64,000 nucleotides of DNA from Aporrectodea caliginosa (Eukaryota; Annelida; Clitellata; Crassiclitellata; Lumbricidae), in contig JACEVL010000803.1 in NCBI GenBank assembly GCA_020284085.1, forward strand, positions 62,001 through 126,000, read 5' to 3'. The translations under genes were made by a program, and so were the position numbers. The notes under the pieces were generated by a model. The model made no database searches, was not told the DNA's origin, and saw only the letters and a list, made by a program, of their open reading frames with translations. The stretch's first letter is position 1. Each line of letters begins with the position of its first letter. Of this stretch, positions 33,542-46,200 are shown piece by piece.

Positions 33542-36500
33542 GCAGTTTATATTTACCTGGCAAGTAGATGAACAAGAAAGATGAGATTCTGGCAGCAGCA
33601 AAACTGAATTGTTTATCACAGATGCCAGAGAATCGTCTGTGTCAACGCTTGGACAAGACCTCGTCTCCGCAGTGTAAAGAATTCGACGAGCGTAATCGTA
33701 GGCTTCTCGTAATGTACGTTGTATATCGAAGACATATCTTTTACCTATCACAAACAAAGAAAACATTTTTTTATTGTGATTGTAATCGCATATTCAAAAT
33801 TTATAGAACACTAAAAAAGAATTTATGGCAACCACGTAGTCAACAGCTGCATAAAAAGTATGCCTACATGAAATCGCAAGATTTGGTTACCAAGAGACCA
33901 GGGAGTAGAAGTAAGGACAGTGGTACCTGGTCAACAGAAGTATGAGGGTGGTGAATTGAATCATTAACTGTTTAAATCTTACCCGGATTCATCAGGCTTA
34001 GAATCTGCAAACGGGGTGTTATTTCCACAAATAAGTCAGACTCACTTGATTGCCCAAGAAACTAAGTTATTTTGGGGAAACTGTATAGCTTTTTGACAGG
34101 CATAACCAAGGCAAGAATATTTGCATATTGTTGTCACAAATAGTAGCTTGCAGAATACAAAAGATAACAGAAAAAAAGGACATTGTAAGGCATCCTAGAC
34201 TTAGCTGATACTGTTTAAATTGTTACTTTTACAATCACTCAACCAAAAGGAGAGAGTTTCACCATTACTGCTAATGAACCGCAGAATAAATTAGCAAAAT
34301 CCTTGGTGAATTTTGACACATCAGAAGGCCTGAAAGACTGACAACTATAATATGAATCTACTAACCAAGGCATGTGTTTTCGTTGAAGAATGAAATGATG
34401 GTTCCCTTCAGGTCCCGACAGTATTGCTCTGTGACTAGACTTCCAATGGTGTCGCAGTGGTAGAACGAATGCATTTCCGTCATGTCACGGTAGAGGGCGT
34501 TGGCTGCGGACTTGTTGGAAAGCTTTAGGGAATGTGTCACGGTGGCACCGTCATCTTGGATTGTGTTGAGGATGACACAGAGGGCGTTGTGGGTCGCCGA
34601 CTGGACGGCCGACCAATTCCAACTGCAATGCAAATAGCATTCAATGAATTTAATTACAATGAAGATTGTGAGCAAGATCATAAAGCCACAAACAGTATGA
34701 TAATTAAACCATTAAATCTTATCTAAGAACAACTTCTATAGCACCAATGTCCTACAGCACCAATGTCATAATGCTCAGGGTATTGGTCGATTGTCGCATC
34801 TACGCAAAATCATTGTGCAAGCCAAATTCCAGGATGAGTAAAGTCAAAAGCCAATATTGGAAGTCCGAGAACACATGGAAACAAGCTATGAAGGAAACGA
34901 GTCCAGGAAAAAATGAGTTTTTAGTTGAGATCTGCTGAAGGCCGAGAACAGACTTTGCAGAAATGTCAACAATGATAACACAAGGGACAAAAAAACGTTG
35001 GTTGACACAGAAGAATATGATTAATAATGTTAGCACTAAATGACAGTCAAAGATAAAACAAAGAAAAGTAATGAATATGATGATGGTCAATCATGATAGC
35101 TGTAACAGTTAATAATAATAATTATTCATAGAACAGACATCCATGACAGTGATAAAAAGAAAGAGTAACAATTTTAGTGAACACTCTTATAATGACGAGG
35201 GCAACAGAACACAGGATAACGTCAGGATATCATTGATGGGAATAATTACCACTGTGCCTCTCATTCAAGTGAACCATCAGGCATATTAATTTCTAATTCA
35301 TTCATTCATTCAACTGATCATTTATTACATGGCTTTCAAAATAATAAAACCACAGAATTTCCTAGCAGCATAAAGATAACAATTGAGGATAAAGATTTTG
35401 ACAAGACTCAGTCCACAAACTCCATGACTGCACAGTCTGTCGTGGTCTGCATTTTAAGCGCCACCAGAATGCATTACTTTCGTAAACAATGCCAAGCAAC
35501 AGCATTGTGAAATAAAATGTGCCCTCTAAAGTTCTATGCCCCAGCGCAAACTGGGTTATCAAAATACCCTGGTCCTGCTAGTTTTACGGCCTGATCTGAA
35601 TGTCCTTGCCCCCAGCCTTACACGCATGGTCTCCTACTGTGCCCTTACACAATGAAACTAACCTAACAAAGAAACCTCAGCAAGGACAAAGCCTTGAGTA
35701 AAGGACCATAGTAAAAAGCAGATGCACAAACCATGTCCTGGCAATTACACTTTACCCAACAGTTCTCAAGGATTCTGTCTGTTCTCAAGAGACACATAAA
35801 CTGTGAGCGTACATGCACAGCAATGAAACGACTACAGTACAGTTCAATATAACGGAACTACCGTAATTGCCCACCGGTGATGAATGATGCATAGAGCCTT
35901 GAACTGCAACAATGTCTACTTTAGTTTTTTGGCAAATCCTACCTCAACTATGGACTTTTTTAAATTGACAATTCAGCTCTAGGATAGAAACTTACAAACT
36001 TTTTATATATGTAGAAACTCATGGAGGTTTTTGGACTTTTTAAATGATCTGTTCAAGGACTTTAGACTAGAAGCTCAAGGAGATATTTTATCACCTATAG
36101 GCTAACAGCTGGTACAGCCTTAAAGACCACAGGCATGCTTTGTTAACACAGTACACAGGTGATGATCTATATTGAGTAACAAAGACACATTTAATCACAA
36201 TATCTTGAAACAGATCTGAACAAGGACATGCTTTATCATCTGGTGTACTACCCCACAAGCCTGGATGTCATAAATTTTGAACTTGGTTTAGATTGTCAGT
36301 CAAATGCCGGGCAAAATGTGTGCCTGCCAAAATGCAGTCATTACTCAAACCATTATGTCCTGCAGTCATTATTCAACAGTTGGAACTCAACAGAAAGCAA
36401 ACAAGTGGGTTAAAGTAATTGGGTGAGTTAGCAAGAGTGACTGTGAGTGTTTCGTTAGAAGTGTTATTCAGTTAAACACACCATTCAAGTAATATCTCCC

Positions 36501-39500
36501 AACAACACACAAGTATGGCTAGAATGCTCAGACATTCGCTGTTGGTTGTCAGTGTACATCAAGAGTCATCTACTGCTAATTTGGTCTCATTACTTAGAAA
36601 GGCTACATAACTGTTTGCCATAGTGACTGCACTTCATTGCCTTACAATTATATATCAATCTTTTATTCACCAAATAAACAGGGATACAACGTTCTCAGGA
36701 TAGACCTGCTTGTACCATACTAATTAAAAATATAACCTAGTACAAGTTTCCTTAATACAAATTATACTGTCTGCATAGGAGACATGGGCACATTTAGGGG
36801 GTTTTACGGGTTCAAACAACCCACCCGAAAGAAATAATTGCTGAAAAAATTTAAAAACTGATCCTGTACTCTGCGACCATGTCCACTTGTTTCCTTGATG
36901 AGAGATCACACACACAAAATTTGTCAACAAATGTTCTCATTATATTGGCGTCTCGTGAACTCACCTTTTACTAAGTTTCCACTCTTCTCCATATGCTGTG
37001 ATTCCATCTTGACCCACTCCAACGTGAATGACTTTTCCACCATCATCTCTGGCTTCGTGAAGATGTATTCCAAAGAAAAGTGAAGCAGAAGCTGCTTTTA
37101 GGAACCGGCTTTTAGCTGCTTCTTCACTTAATGCCCCTAACTTTGCAAAATGGACCATAACCAAGTTCCTGTACGTGTCAGACTGGTACCCTGGTGGCAG
37201 AAACTGTTCACTGTCTGTAGCAGATGTTAATATAGACTTGGAAGGTTTTGCAAATTCAATCTGATGTATTAGAACTAGAAGAGCGGCAAGATTGACAATC
37301 TCATTTTCAGGCAGAAATCTGAGTTTTCCACTTAGAAACTGCTGCTTAGCGTTGAGGAAAAACTGGTGCCTACAATGAAAGAAAAACAAACACAAATAAA
37401 AAACACTGAGACCACCAACAAGACATGTTCAGTGTCACCTAAGTTTAACACTGGCATGACTGATGTTGGGTCTTAAATTAGTCACATATGAAGTTAATGG
37501 CAGTAAATCAATGGAGCTTACTTTAATAATTAATGAAAACTTGCTCTTAAAGTTAACTTTTAAAGTGGATTCATAAAACCTTGTAGAAACTTTTGTTCCA
37601 TAAAACATTGAAATATATTTAGGGGATACTTAAAATCATGAGATAAACTGCTGTTTAAAAATAATTTCATTTGAATTAAAAATCTATTGACCAGTCTTAA
37701 TTACTCGATATTTCAAATCATAAAGACAGTCAGCCTACAAGAAAAATTACATCTTGTTACAGCATAAGGTCAACTAAATTTAACTTAGTATCTAATCTAT
37801 ATAATTGAATATAATTAGCATCTAATCTGCATAACTGAACATCTTTAGCATCTAATTTGCATAATTGGATATCATTAGCACCTATTCCGCACAACTGATT
37901 GCAGTAATTTCTCTTCTGCGAGAGGCAAATGGACATCAAATACATCTAGGGCAAAATTTACCTTGTAGCCTCTTGCTGGATGAAGTGGGGTTCCACAAAG
38001 AATTTTACACAGAGATGAAGCCGGTAGGGTGGGGAACCACACAGTTCTGCTGTTAGGCGGTTGCGTAGATTAAGCCAGAGCTCTTCCCCCTTAGCTCCAT
38101 AGTACAGAAGACCGAAGAAATCTACCTCGAGTATATGAAGGTTATCACAGACCTTAAACCACACACAAACAAAAGACTGTCTTAGTATAAATACTGACAA
38201 ATCAATTTTATGCATGATGATATCAAATCAATTCTCAACTTTTAAAAGCTCTACCTGCATGGCTCCTTGTACAGAATTGCAGGGCAAAATTGCTGGCAGA
38301 ATTTCTGTTTTAACAACAGATATAGTGCATTGTAAAGTGACTAATGTAATAATTCACAATTCTACCACATTGCGTTCAACAATGCAACATGAAGTATCAG
38401 CAATGTGTGATCAACTTATCCCACAACCCTTGCCCCTCATTCAAGTATTGATGTCTGAAACCTAAATCACGTACTCTGTGTCACAATTTGCATATAAATC
38501 AATAAATTATGTACTAAAGCACACAATATGAAAACAAGTTCATAGTTCACACCAAGCTCTTCAAATTAAACACGAGACCAGAGCAGAAGGTTGCCACCCG
38601 ATCACTTGGTCTGATCACAAAAAATCCAGGACAGAGCAGAGCTTAAGCCAACATAATCTGCTTAACAGAAAACTAATCAAAAACCAAAGAGTATCCCAAA
38701 ATAAACCAACCAATAAATTGACAGCGCTTTTGATTAAAAAGACCGACTGTGGGGAGAGTTCGGTCTAATGACCGAGCAAGCTGTTGTGATCCTCTGCCGT
38801 TATGACTCTAGAATGGTCCTTCTTCTGTTGTGCGTGTTTTGTTCTCGTTTTGTTCAGTGAAGAAGCACGGCCTAGATGTTCAGTCATTGAACATCTAGGC
38901 ATTCACCTGTCACAAAGACTGCTTACGGTGACTAACTCCCAGGTACGGCAATAGCAGAATAGACTCTCTGGTTCGGAAATCGAGGGTTCAGGCATAACAA
39001 CCACTTGACATCTTTTTATACAATATATCAAGAAAGCCTAAATGAAAACAGGTGATAGTGAAAAGACAAAAATTCAAAGAAAAATCCATATCACCAGAGT
39101 TTAAACATCAAAGTGACTAAATCCTGCCCAGGTATAGGATTTAGACTGTTAGGTTCCAGTGCTTTCAAGAGGTACTTTAGTCACCCAGCATACTGTTGGA
39201 ACCAAATCTGTCAATTTAGTGTTTGAACTGAACTGTTAGACATTTTCAAACTGTTTTAAAACAGATGGTCCTCCAAATGTTTGCGGTTTGTGAGGCACTT
39301 AAAAGACACCATATTGTGATATATGTGTGTGTGTGTGTGCATGTATATATATATATATATATACACACATATATATATATATATACACACACATATATAT
39401 ATATATACACATCCCTACATGCTTAAATATTGATAAATAAATACTGAGATACATGCACACAAAAACACCGGTATGTTGAAAGCACAGAGAGACCCTAATC

Positions 39501-41662
39501 CAACGGTTTTCCAACTTTATTTTTATTGTACCATCAGGATCAGTTGTAGGGGTAGGAATTCTTGAAAAGGTGAGACTTTATTTTGAGTTAAAAGTCAGGG
39601 GTGAGAGATAGAGGAGCCTGAGATGGATGATATCTTTGTTTCAAGCATTGTAGTGCACCCTCATTGGTTGATATAAATGACACATGGAGTATAACTTACA
39701 CCGAGATTGTCAACTGTTCTTATACGGTATTATTTTGGCATGCTACGCGGAATGTACCATTTTTACAATGTTTTCTAATGACGACACTAACCCTAACCCT
39801 GACCCTAACTGACCTTCACGACGCCTAACCGACTCTCACGATGTCTGACCGGGATCAGACGCCATGCGGTCCATGAAACTACTAGAATGCCAACTATTTC
39901 ACATGGTCAATTTAAAATGGAAGCTGGATTGATGAAAAAATTGTTTCTATAAATGGAGGTGGGATTGATGAAACCATTTCTGTGTTGATCTAAATAATTT
40001 CTGGACTGATCGAAATAATTTTTCCCATAAATAGAAGCTAGATTGATGAAACTAAGTTTTTGATTCAATAGAAGCTGGATTCATAAAAAAATTGTTTCTG
40101 TAAGTAGAAGCTGGATCCATGAGAATATAGTTCTTTCCTTAAATATTAATAATAATAATGATTCTTTCTTAATTCAAACTGACAATTACGCAGGATGATT
40201 ACAATTCAGTATGAACGATGATCACACGTTATTACAGGAGTCGAATTTAACTGTATTCGGCAGCCATGCAAGGCGCCTATCACGTCCTAAATCTCATTTT
40301 TACGTACGCGCCATCTCGCAAATGATAGGATGAGTGGGGCACGGGTAAAATGCTGATTTGCTGATTGGTAAGGGGTAAAATGCTGATCAGAAAATGCTGA
40401 CTGGTCAGCATTTTACCTACCAGCCAAATCAGCATATCAAATGGTAAAATGCTGATTGAAATCCAAGCAAATACTGATCACAAGTCAATACACTTTGCTG
40501 TTTTCAATATTGTTTTAATTAACAGATATAAGCTGTTAATTTAGAGATTGAAGTCCAAGCAAGCAGTGATCAAAGAAGACATATATACACTTTGTTGTTT
40601 TCAATATTGTTTGGATTAACAAACATGAAGCAGTTAATTAAGAGATTGAAACCCAGTCAGGCAGTGACCAAAGAAGACATATACACTTTATTGTCTTAAA
40701 TAGGGTACTTTAATCAACCAATGCAAACTTATTAAAAAAATTAAAAGACTATAAATACCCCCAAGTGTGTAGCTTATTATAAATTTTGAATTTGGAGAGT
40801 TTACATACACGGGATAGGAAGAATTGCAGTCATGAGTGATATCTACAAGTGTTTTAATAGTAGTCAGTAAATGCAATTGTTAATCGACCAACGGGAAAAT
40901 CAATTATTCATTATTCGTGGAACATTTTAAGAAGGCTGATTGGAAAGTAGATGGATGTCGTTGGCATTTTTGTGGATCAGCAAAAGAAAGAAAATGTGGC
41001 AGTGGTCTATGTGACAGAATGTATTTCCAGATCTATAACGGTCCCAAGTCATGGAGCAAGTGCTTCACCAAAACAGCTTATTTTCGAAAGGATCGTCCAA
41101 AATCTGTCGTCATAATAATAATGATAAATGTAGTAATAATACATGTAATTGATTAACAATTCCACGAGTAACAATTGCATTTACTGAACACTATTAAAAC
41201 ACTTGTAGATATCACTCATGACTGCAATTAATAATAATAAAGAGCGATTGTTACATTATGTTGTTACAATCAGCATTTTCTAATCAGCATTTTACCCACC
41301 AATCAGCAAGACCAATTAGCATTTTTGTAATCAGCATTTTACCCATCCCCAATCAGCAAATCAGCATTTTATCCGTGCCCGGCTGAGTGGACCTTTGAGA
41401 GAGTACGGGAAGCGATCCCGCTACCTACTGCTCTTCACGCCAATGATGTTACCACTACACTATGGACCCCTCATTGTAAAATATTTATTGTAAAATAAAT
41501 GAAAGCATTAAAGACATTGTGTCAACGGCGAAGCACCTGCACTTTCAATTGCACAACGTGGTTAATGACGCATACCTTCGTAAGAACGTCCCTTCCGTCG
41601 GAATTTCTATCCACGTCCACAGCCAACACAACAGAATCGGGTAAAGTCACAAGACAGGTCAT
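32352..41662 (-). CDS. MYLIP: E3 ubiquitin-protein ligase MYLIP/IDOL-like (FERM + RING)
   Basis: Six exons join in frame to 454 aa; from memory human MYLIP is about 445 aa. Exons: 41662-41576, 38152-37962, 37369-36965, 34622-34366, 33744-33557, 32588-32352. Exon 1 encodes [20 protein letters not shown] (start of the FERM F1 lobe). Exon 2 continues with [20 protein letters not shown] and [16 protein letters not shown]. Exons 3-5 carry the F2 and F3 lobes, including [42 protein letters not shown] and YDYARRILY. Exon 6 carries a C3HC4 RING: C390-x2-C393, C405-G-H407, C411-x2-C414, C421-P-I-C424. All introns have GT donors and AG acceptors, and phases agree. Known role: sterol-regulated ubiquitination of LDL-receptor-family proteins at the membrane through FERM binding; myosin regulatory light chain is also reported as a partner. 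The first intron is 3.4 kb and full of MITE/SINE DNA. Confidence 0.95.
32846..32942 (+). repeat. Dispersed repeat W, copy 2
   Basis: Matches 48845-48945: TTGACCTGATT.CGGCTTG, TTTTGGTGC.CCATC.GTTGA, GC.CTATAGAAGTTATT.TAATT. It lies in the last intron of the MYLIP-like gene. Confidence 0.7.
33483..33535. repeat. (TA)n microsatellite
   Basis: About 26 TA units in the last MYLIP intron, ending some 20 bp from the exon 5 donor (which lies at 33556). Length variation here could affect splicing of the RING exon; that is speculation. Confidence 0.95.
34623..36964. other. MYLIP intron 3, no other gene
   Basis: AT-rich intronic sequence between exons 3 and 4 of the MYLIP-like gene. No recognisable transposon or RNA gene was seen. 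Short open frames here are random. Confidence 0.5.
39326..39412. repeat. Compound TA/TG/CA microsatellite
   Basis: (TG)n, then alternating (TA)n and CACA blocks, in MYLIP intron 1. Confidence 0.9.
39900..40130 (-). repeat. ~30-bp VNTR (CAATCCAGCTTCTATTT family), locus 2, inverted
   Basis: Reads TAGAAGCTGGATTGATGAAA-type units on the plus strand, the inverse complement of the units at 18640-18830 and 49140-49365. About six degenerate copies, in MYLIP intron 1. Confidence 0.7.
40150..41475 (-). repeat. tRNA-derived SINE U, split by a TIR element
   Basis: The tRNA-like head lies at about 41475-41400 on the minus strand: CATAGTGTAGTGGTAACATC (A box) and GGGATCGCTTCCCG (B box). The body and tail lie at 40336-40150 (GGCGCGTACG ... 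TTCGACTCCTGTAATAA). The full-length relative at 43545-43800 shows the uninterrupted arrangement. Confidence 0.65.
40337..41380. mobile_element. TIR element inside the SINE, possibly Mutator-like
   Basis: The left end GGGCACGGGTAAAATGCTGA and right end (inverted) GGGCACGGATAAAATGCTGA are inverted repeats extending at least 30 bp, with TTTGCTGATTGG following. Many TGCTGAT/ATCAGCA motifs lie near both ends. Flanks GGATGAGTG (40328-40336) and GGCTGAGTG (41381-41389) are a 9-bp direct repeat with one mismatch, compatible with Mutator-like transposition. No transposase ORF. Confidence 0.65.
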
Positions 41663-42429
41663 GCTCCTGTTCCTTAATTCCATCATTTAGTCGAAAAAAC
41701 CACAATCAGCTTCACCGAAAATCTAATCATCCGAATCCTATAGTCTTAGATTTCCTCTCTCTCGCTTCAGCGCTCATATGATCACTCACAAAGAAGCCTC
41801 CAAAACCGAACAAATGAGGTAAGCAATCTAGGCCAGCCAATCAAAAGTCTTCAATAATTGGGTCAGCAATCCAGATGACCAATCACAGAGAGTAGTTATA
41901 AATATCCACCTATTGCGAGAGAGAGGCGGAGCCAACGTCATATTTGTCAACAAAGGAAAGGTCAAGGACTAGAAAGTGCATAAGAACTGGGCTTTGCGCA
42001 GTACGGACAAGTACACGGGCACTGCCTGTGTATTGAACTCGGCGTGCAGTTATAATAGGATCTGTCAATATACTGGCACACAGATTATCTGCCGCTAAGC
42101 GCTGATATCGTGCATTATGAATTGCAGTAGCTCATCCTCTTAAATGCCTTATAATTGTTCAAAGGAAATGAGTTCTAATTTGGATGTGTTGCATGACCTC
42201 ATCGCGTACGTTGGGCAATGAATGGTTTCGGATTGTTAAGCGTGCGCTTCTGTGTAGGCCTACATCCGATATGTGTATATCGAACTTAGGCCGCAGTGCT
42301 TTAGAGTGCTGTGAACTGCTAGGTTTCGACATTGCGTCAGGCCTACGTCTAGTTCACATGAACTAGCCCGTTAATGTGACCCAGCTGCGAGCGGTGCCTA
42401 GCCGAAGGGTTAGCCGCTCAGCCACGGGT

Positions 42430-42715
42430 ACATTTACACCAGCCACAGCTTCCACGTGCACCGTTTGCAAGGGCGTTGACACGTAGAGACATACATATAT
42501 ATAGGCCTAGAGTCCTGCCAGCGGTTCTTTACAATAACATGAGATTTATGTGCCAAACGTCAACACTTGAATCAGAGGCAATTGATGGGGCCAACATATT
42601 GGCTCTATAATCAATCAATAAATCAATCAATCAGAATATATGTAGCGTCCCTTCATTTGAGATGCCTACTCAGAGGCGCTCGATCCCGACCCAGGCCAAG
42701 CTGAAGCAGGTAGTC
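42430..42715 (+). repeat. Dispersed repeat X, 3' part, copy C
   Basis: ACACCAGCCACAGCTTCCAC, then GTGCACCGTTTGCAA, CATGAGATTTATGTGCCA, AATCAATCAATC and GTAGCGTCCCTTCA match 58812-59270. The end resembles SINE/LINE tails (TATGTAGCG ... CAGAGGCGCTC). Confidence 0.75.
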
Positions 42716-42965
42716 TTAACCAATTAAGGTTTTTTTGCGACATCGGCTACCAAGAGGAGGGTGGTTACCACCCCACCTCGGATTTCGTGTTTGGTTTCAC
42801 ATATCATATCAAGTAATACAGCAATTGATTCAGCATTCATTTCTGAACAAAATGGTATATTTAGTTGTAAATTATGTGAATGCACCTCGAAATAACATAA
42901 TTTTCAACAACGGAACCGATCCATAATTAGCAATATTTTATATTATTGCGTACATCTTGTACTTG

Positions 42966-43080
42966 GGGGTCGTCCATTAATTATGTCAAAAAAATAGGGG
43001 GGAGGGGGTTTGGAAAAGTTTGACAGTACTGTTGTTGACAAGGGGAGGGGGTTCAGTACAGTTTGACTAAGACTAAATAA
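42966..43080. mobile_element. Partial MITE related to 28134-28594
   Basis: GGGGGTCGTCCATTAATTATGTCA, then GGGGGGAGGGGG and TTTGACAGTACTGTTGTTGAC, has the same layout as the left end of the 28134 MITE. No matching right end was found. It ends about 200 bp upstream of the IVD start, close to where similarity between the two IVD copies begins. Confidence 0.55.
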
Positions 43081-43287
43081 AAGAGCACTATATAAGTTGA
43101 AATAACTATTTAAGTGAAATAACGTGAAAATTTCACGCTGTTCAACTTAATTACTTATTAACTTATTAGCACATTTAATGTGCTAAAATACAAAGGCCAA
43201 TTGAACAGCCTCTACCTGCAAACTTACTTACCTTATCCATGTGTTAATGACACATCTCAGTGGTCGTACCTTGTTCATTTGGTGACG

Positions 43288-46200
43288 ATGATGGCGGCCG
43301 CTGTTGGTCTCGGAGGTCGAACCTTTGGTCGCACGGGAAGCAATCTGTTGCGATTAATCCGTGGCAATCTAGTCATCGGCAAACGAGTCCTTAGTAACTA
43401 TTACCCCATTCAGGACGATGTTTACGGGTTGACAGAGGAACAGAAGCAGGTTCGTTAGACTTAACCTAAGCACCCCAAACAGGCGGAACATCGGTGTGTT
43501 AGCGAATGCATTAAAAACATGTAATATTCGTGTTTTATTATTTAAACTGACACAGCGCTCTATGATCACAAGTCATAGTATGAACGTATGATTACAAGTT
43601 ATTACAGGAGTCTAATTTAACTTTAGGCCCTACGGCAGCCTTGCGAGGCGCCCATCACGTCCTACTGCTCCTACCAACGCCACCTTGCGAATGAAAGGCT
43701 GAGTTGTCCCTTGGGAGCGTATCGGGAATCGATCTCGGGTGTATGCTGATTTGTTTTTGTACCAGAGTGTTACCATTACCCTAAACCCCTCTCCCTTTTT
43801 AGGTGCTTAGTTTCTGCTTTCTTGTCTTAGTGGATTCACTGCATGCTGAGATGTTTTGTTGTAATTGAAGGTTATTATTTAACTGAATTAGAATCGTTAG
43901 GTTACATGAATTAGGGCTTCAGCTTCAGTATAACAGAACTGGTTAAGATTAACATTTACTAATTATAATTAGTAAATGTTAATCTTAACCAGTATATAAT
44001 TATTAGATGTTATGTGTACGAAGTCTGTATAACAGCGCAGATGTTTACAAAAGGCTCAGAAAATTGACTGCATGACATAGATTGCATGCCAAATCTTGCT
44101 GCCCTTCAATTGTCAGAGTTACTGCATTACATAGGTAATATTCCAGATCTCTCTTCGAACACAAAATAAATGCCCAAAGAATTCTTAGTATCCAAATCTG
44201 CTCCATAGTTTTGTGGGTTGCAAAAGTGGCTGCTGACACAATTTCATTACTGATTTCATACAATACAAATACAATACAAATGAAAATTTATAGCGCGCTT
44301 TAACAAGACAAGTCTTGCACGAGAGCGCGTTTCGCTACACTCTTAGTCATAGTGCAAGGTAAACAGATAAGTTTTTAATTTTGTTTTAAACTGTGCAACA
44401 GATATGCACTGTCGAACTGAAGGTGGAAGACGGTTCCATTCAAAGGAATGTTTGGCCTTTTGCTAAGTGTTCACTATTTTGCATTTTGTCGTTAATTATG
44501 TAATGTGGTAGTCTGTTGGTTAGTTACCTTTAGTCGACCTCACCACCAGTGTGTCTATAAACTGAGTGGGCCAACAATATGCCATCAGTGGAGGGCTTGA
44601 GTAGAGAGCAGATCATTTGCTCTGACAAAATGAGATGAAGAGATTTTAGTCCAGCACTTCAGCATTTTCTTGGCATTAGTCTTGGTCTGTTATGTCAAAT
44701 TTAGTTAACACTCTTTCAGTAATCTTGATTGGTTGCTTTGCCCACATTTGTCACATAAAGCTGGATATTAAATTATGCATTTTGTTACTGAGAAAGATGT
44801 GGAATATATCCAGAAATATATTTTGCTAAGAACCCATGTCCATGTTATTTTAATTTTAATAATATCAAGTTTTTTCATGTCTTTTGAAATCCAGTGATTC
44901 TGCCACTTTCTGCTTCAAAATGCAGAAGAAGCAGCAAATGTTGGAATTTATTTTTTCATTTGGTGTTTTCAGCTGCGGCAGACAGTCTTTCAGTTTGCGC
45001 AGAAGGAGCTGGCACCAAAAGCTACCGAAATTGATCGTGACAATGAGTTCAAGGATGTCAGGGTATGTTAAGTTTTCAGTTGTGTAACATGAAATGCACT
45101 GGATGTATTGCAACCCATATTAAAGTTTTCAGGACAAACTTTACAGCTTCTATCTGACTGCTTATCCCTTCTCAGAGTTTCTGAAAAGCTTCAGCTACTT
45201 GGAAACGTTATTGTAATGTTGTCATGTATGCGTGTGCCTTACTGCAGTGCTTCCCAAAGTGGTGGTCTGCGGTCCGGTGCTGGTCCACGAGCCCTAAGTT
45301 GCCGGTCTGCAAAGTGAGTCAAGAAACTGGTCAAATTGTCTCGGAATCAAAAATGGCTATTATATTTTTAAAAGTCTTAACAAAAAACACTTATTAGGCT
45401 TGCATTTAAAGGGCAATAGAGTCATAGAATTGGCTTGACAGGCTTTTAAATCAATTTCAACACATTCTGAGGAAATCGAGAAATAATTAATAAATATAAG
45501 ACCTGTCCTCCTGCAGTGGGAAACTTCTGCCGGTCTGTGACTCTGAAAAGTTAATCCCTGCCGGTCCGTGACACTGAAAGGTTTGGAAAGCGCTGCCTTA
45601 CTGGACATTTTTATGAACTAGCCATGTACCAAGCTGATAATGGTGCTCCATGACAACCTAAATAATTTAGAGATAATGTTTCAATCTTCATTTGTTGCAT
45701 ACATACTTGTACATTGTGTACAAGCTTTGGAAGAGTGGATTACATTTTGCTGTCCCCTAAGTTGTTTAAAAGTTGTGAACTCTTTGCCAGATGAATAATC
45801 CTGTATGAATTTTGTGTCATTTTCTTTTTTGTGTAATTTAAGAAATTCTGGAAGCAGTGTGGTGATCTTGGTTTGCTTGGAATCACTGCCCCAGGTAAGC
45901 TAAATTTTTGCAACCATCAAGATACCAGATACAATAATTACAATATCAATATCATGTTATATAGTGATTTCACAGCAGGTACAACTAGCCATCAGCCAAT
46001 GCATAAGTTATTATGATAATGGTGCCTGCAAAAACCTTTGTCTTCAAGTGTCCAGAAATGAGACTTACAGCCTGTAGTAATACAGAACGACGTCGAATTT
46101 TTTTATGTATTTACTGATTGAATTTAAAAGCAGAAACTTGTCTAAAGTGTTGGTATCACAAAATCAAGCATGCTGAAACTTCAAATAGCAGAGAATCATA

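Larger units (their letters stand above)
41663..43287. promoter_or_regulatory. Divergent intergenic region between MYLIP-like and IVD genes
   Basis: About 1.6 kb separates the two start codons. The first 350 bp upstream of MYLIP is repeat-free and carries inverted CCAAT-type motifs (AGCCAATCAAAAG near 41834, GACCAATCACAG near 41877). It also has a TATAAATA/TATTTATA motif at 41897-41904. The rest holds a fragment of repeat X/Y (42430-42715) and one end of a MITE (from 42966). Promoter assignment is inference from position. Confidence 0.35.

Noticed and set aside
39780..39830. Telomere-like repeat (CTAACCCTAACCCTGACCCTAAC)
   Set aside because: Only three to four degenerate units within non-coding DNA; too short to call an interstitial telomere tract.
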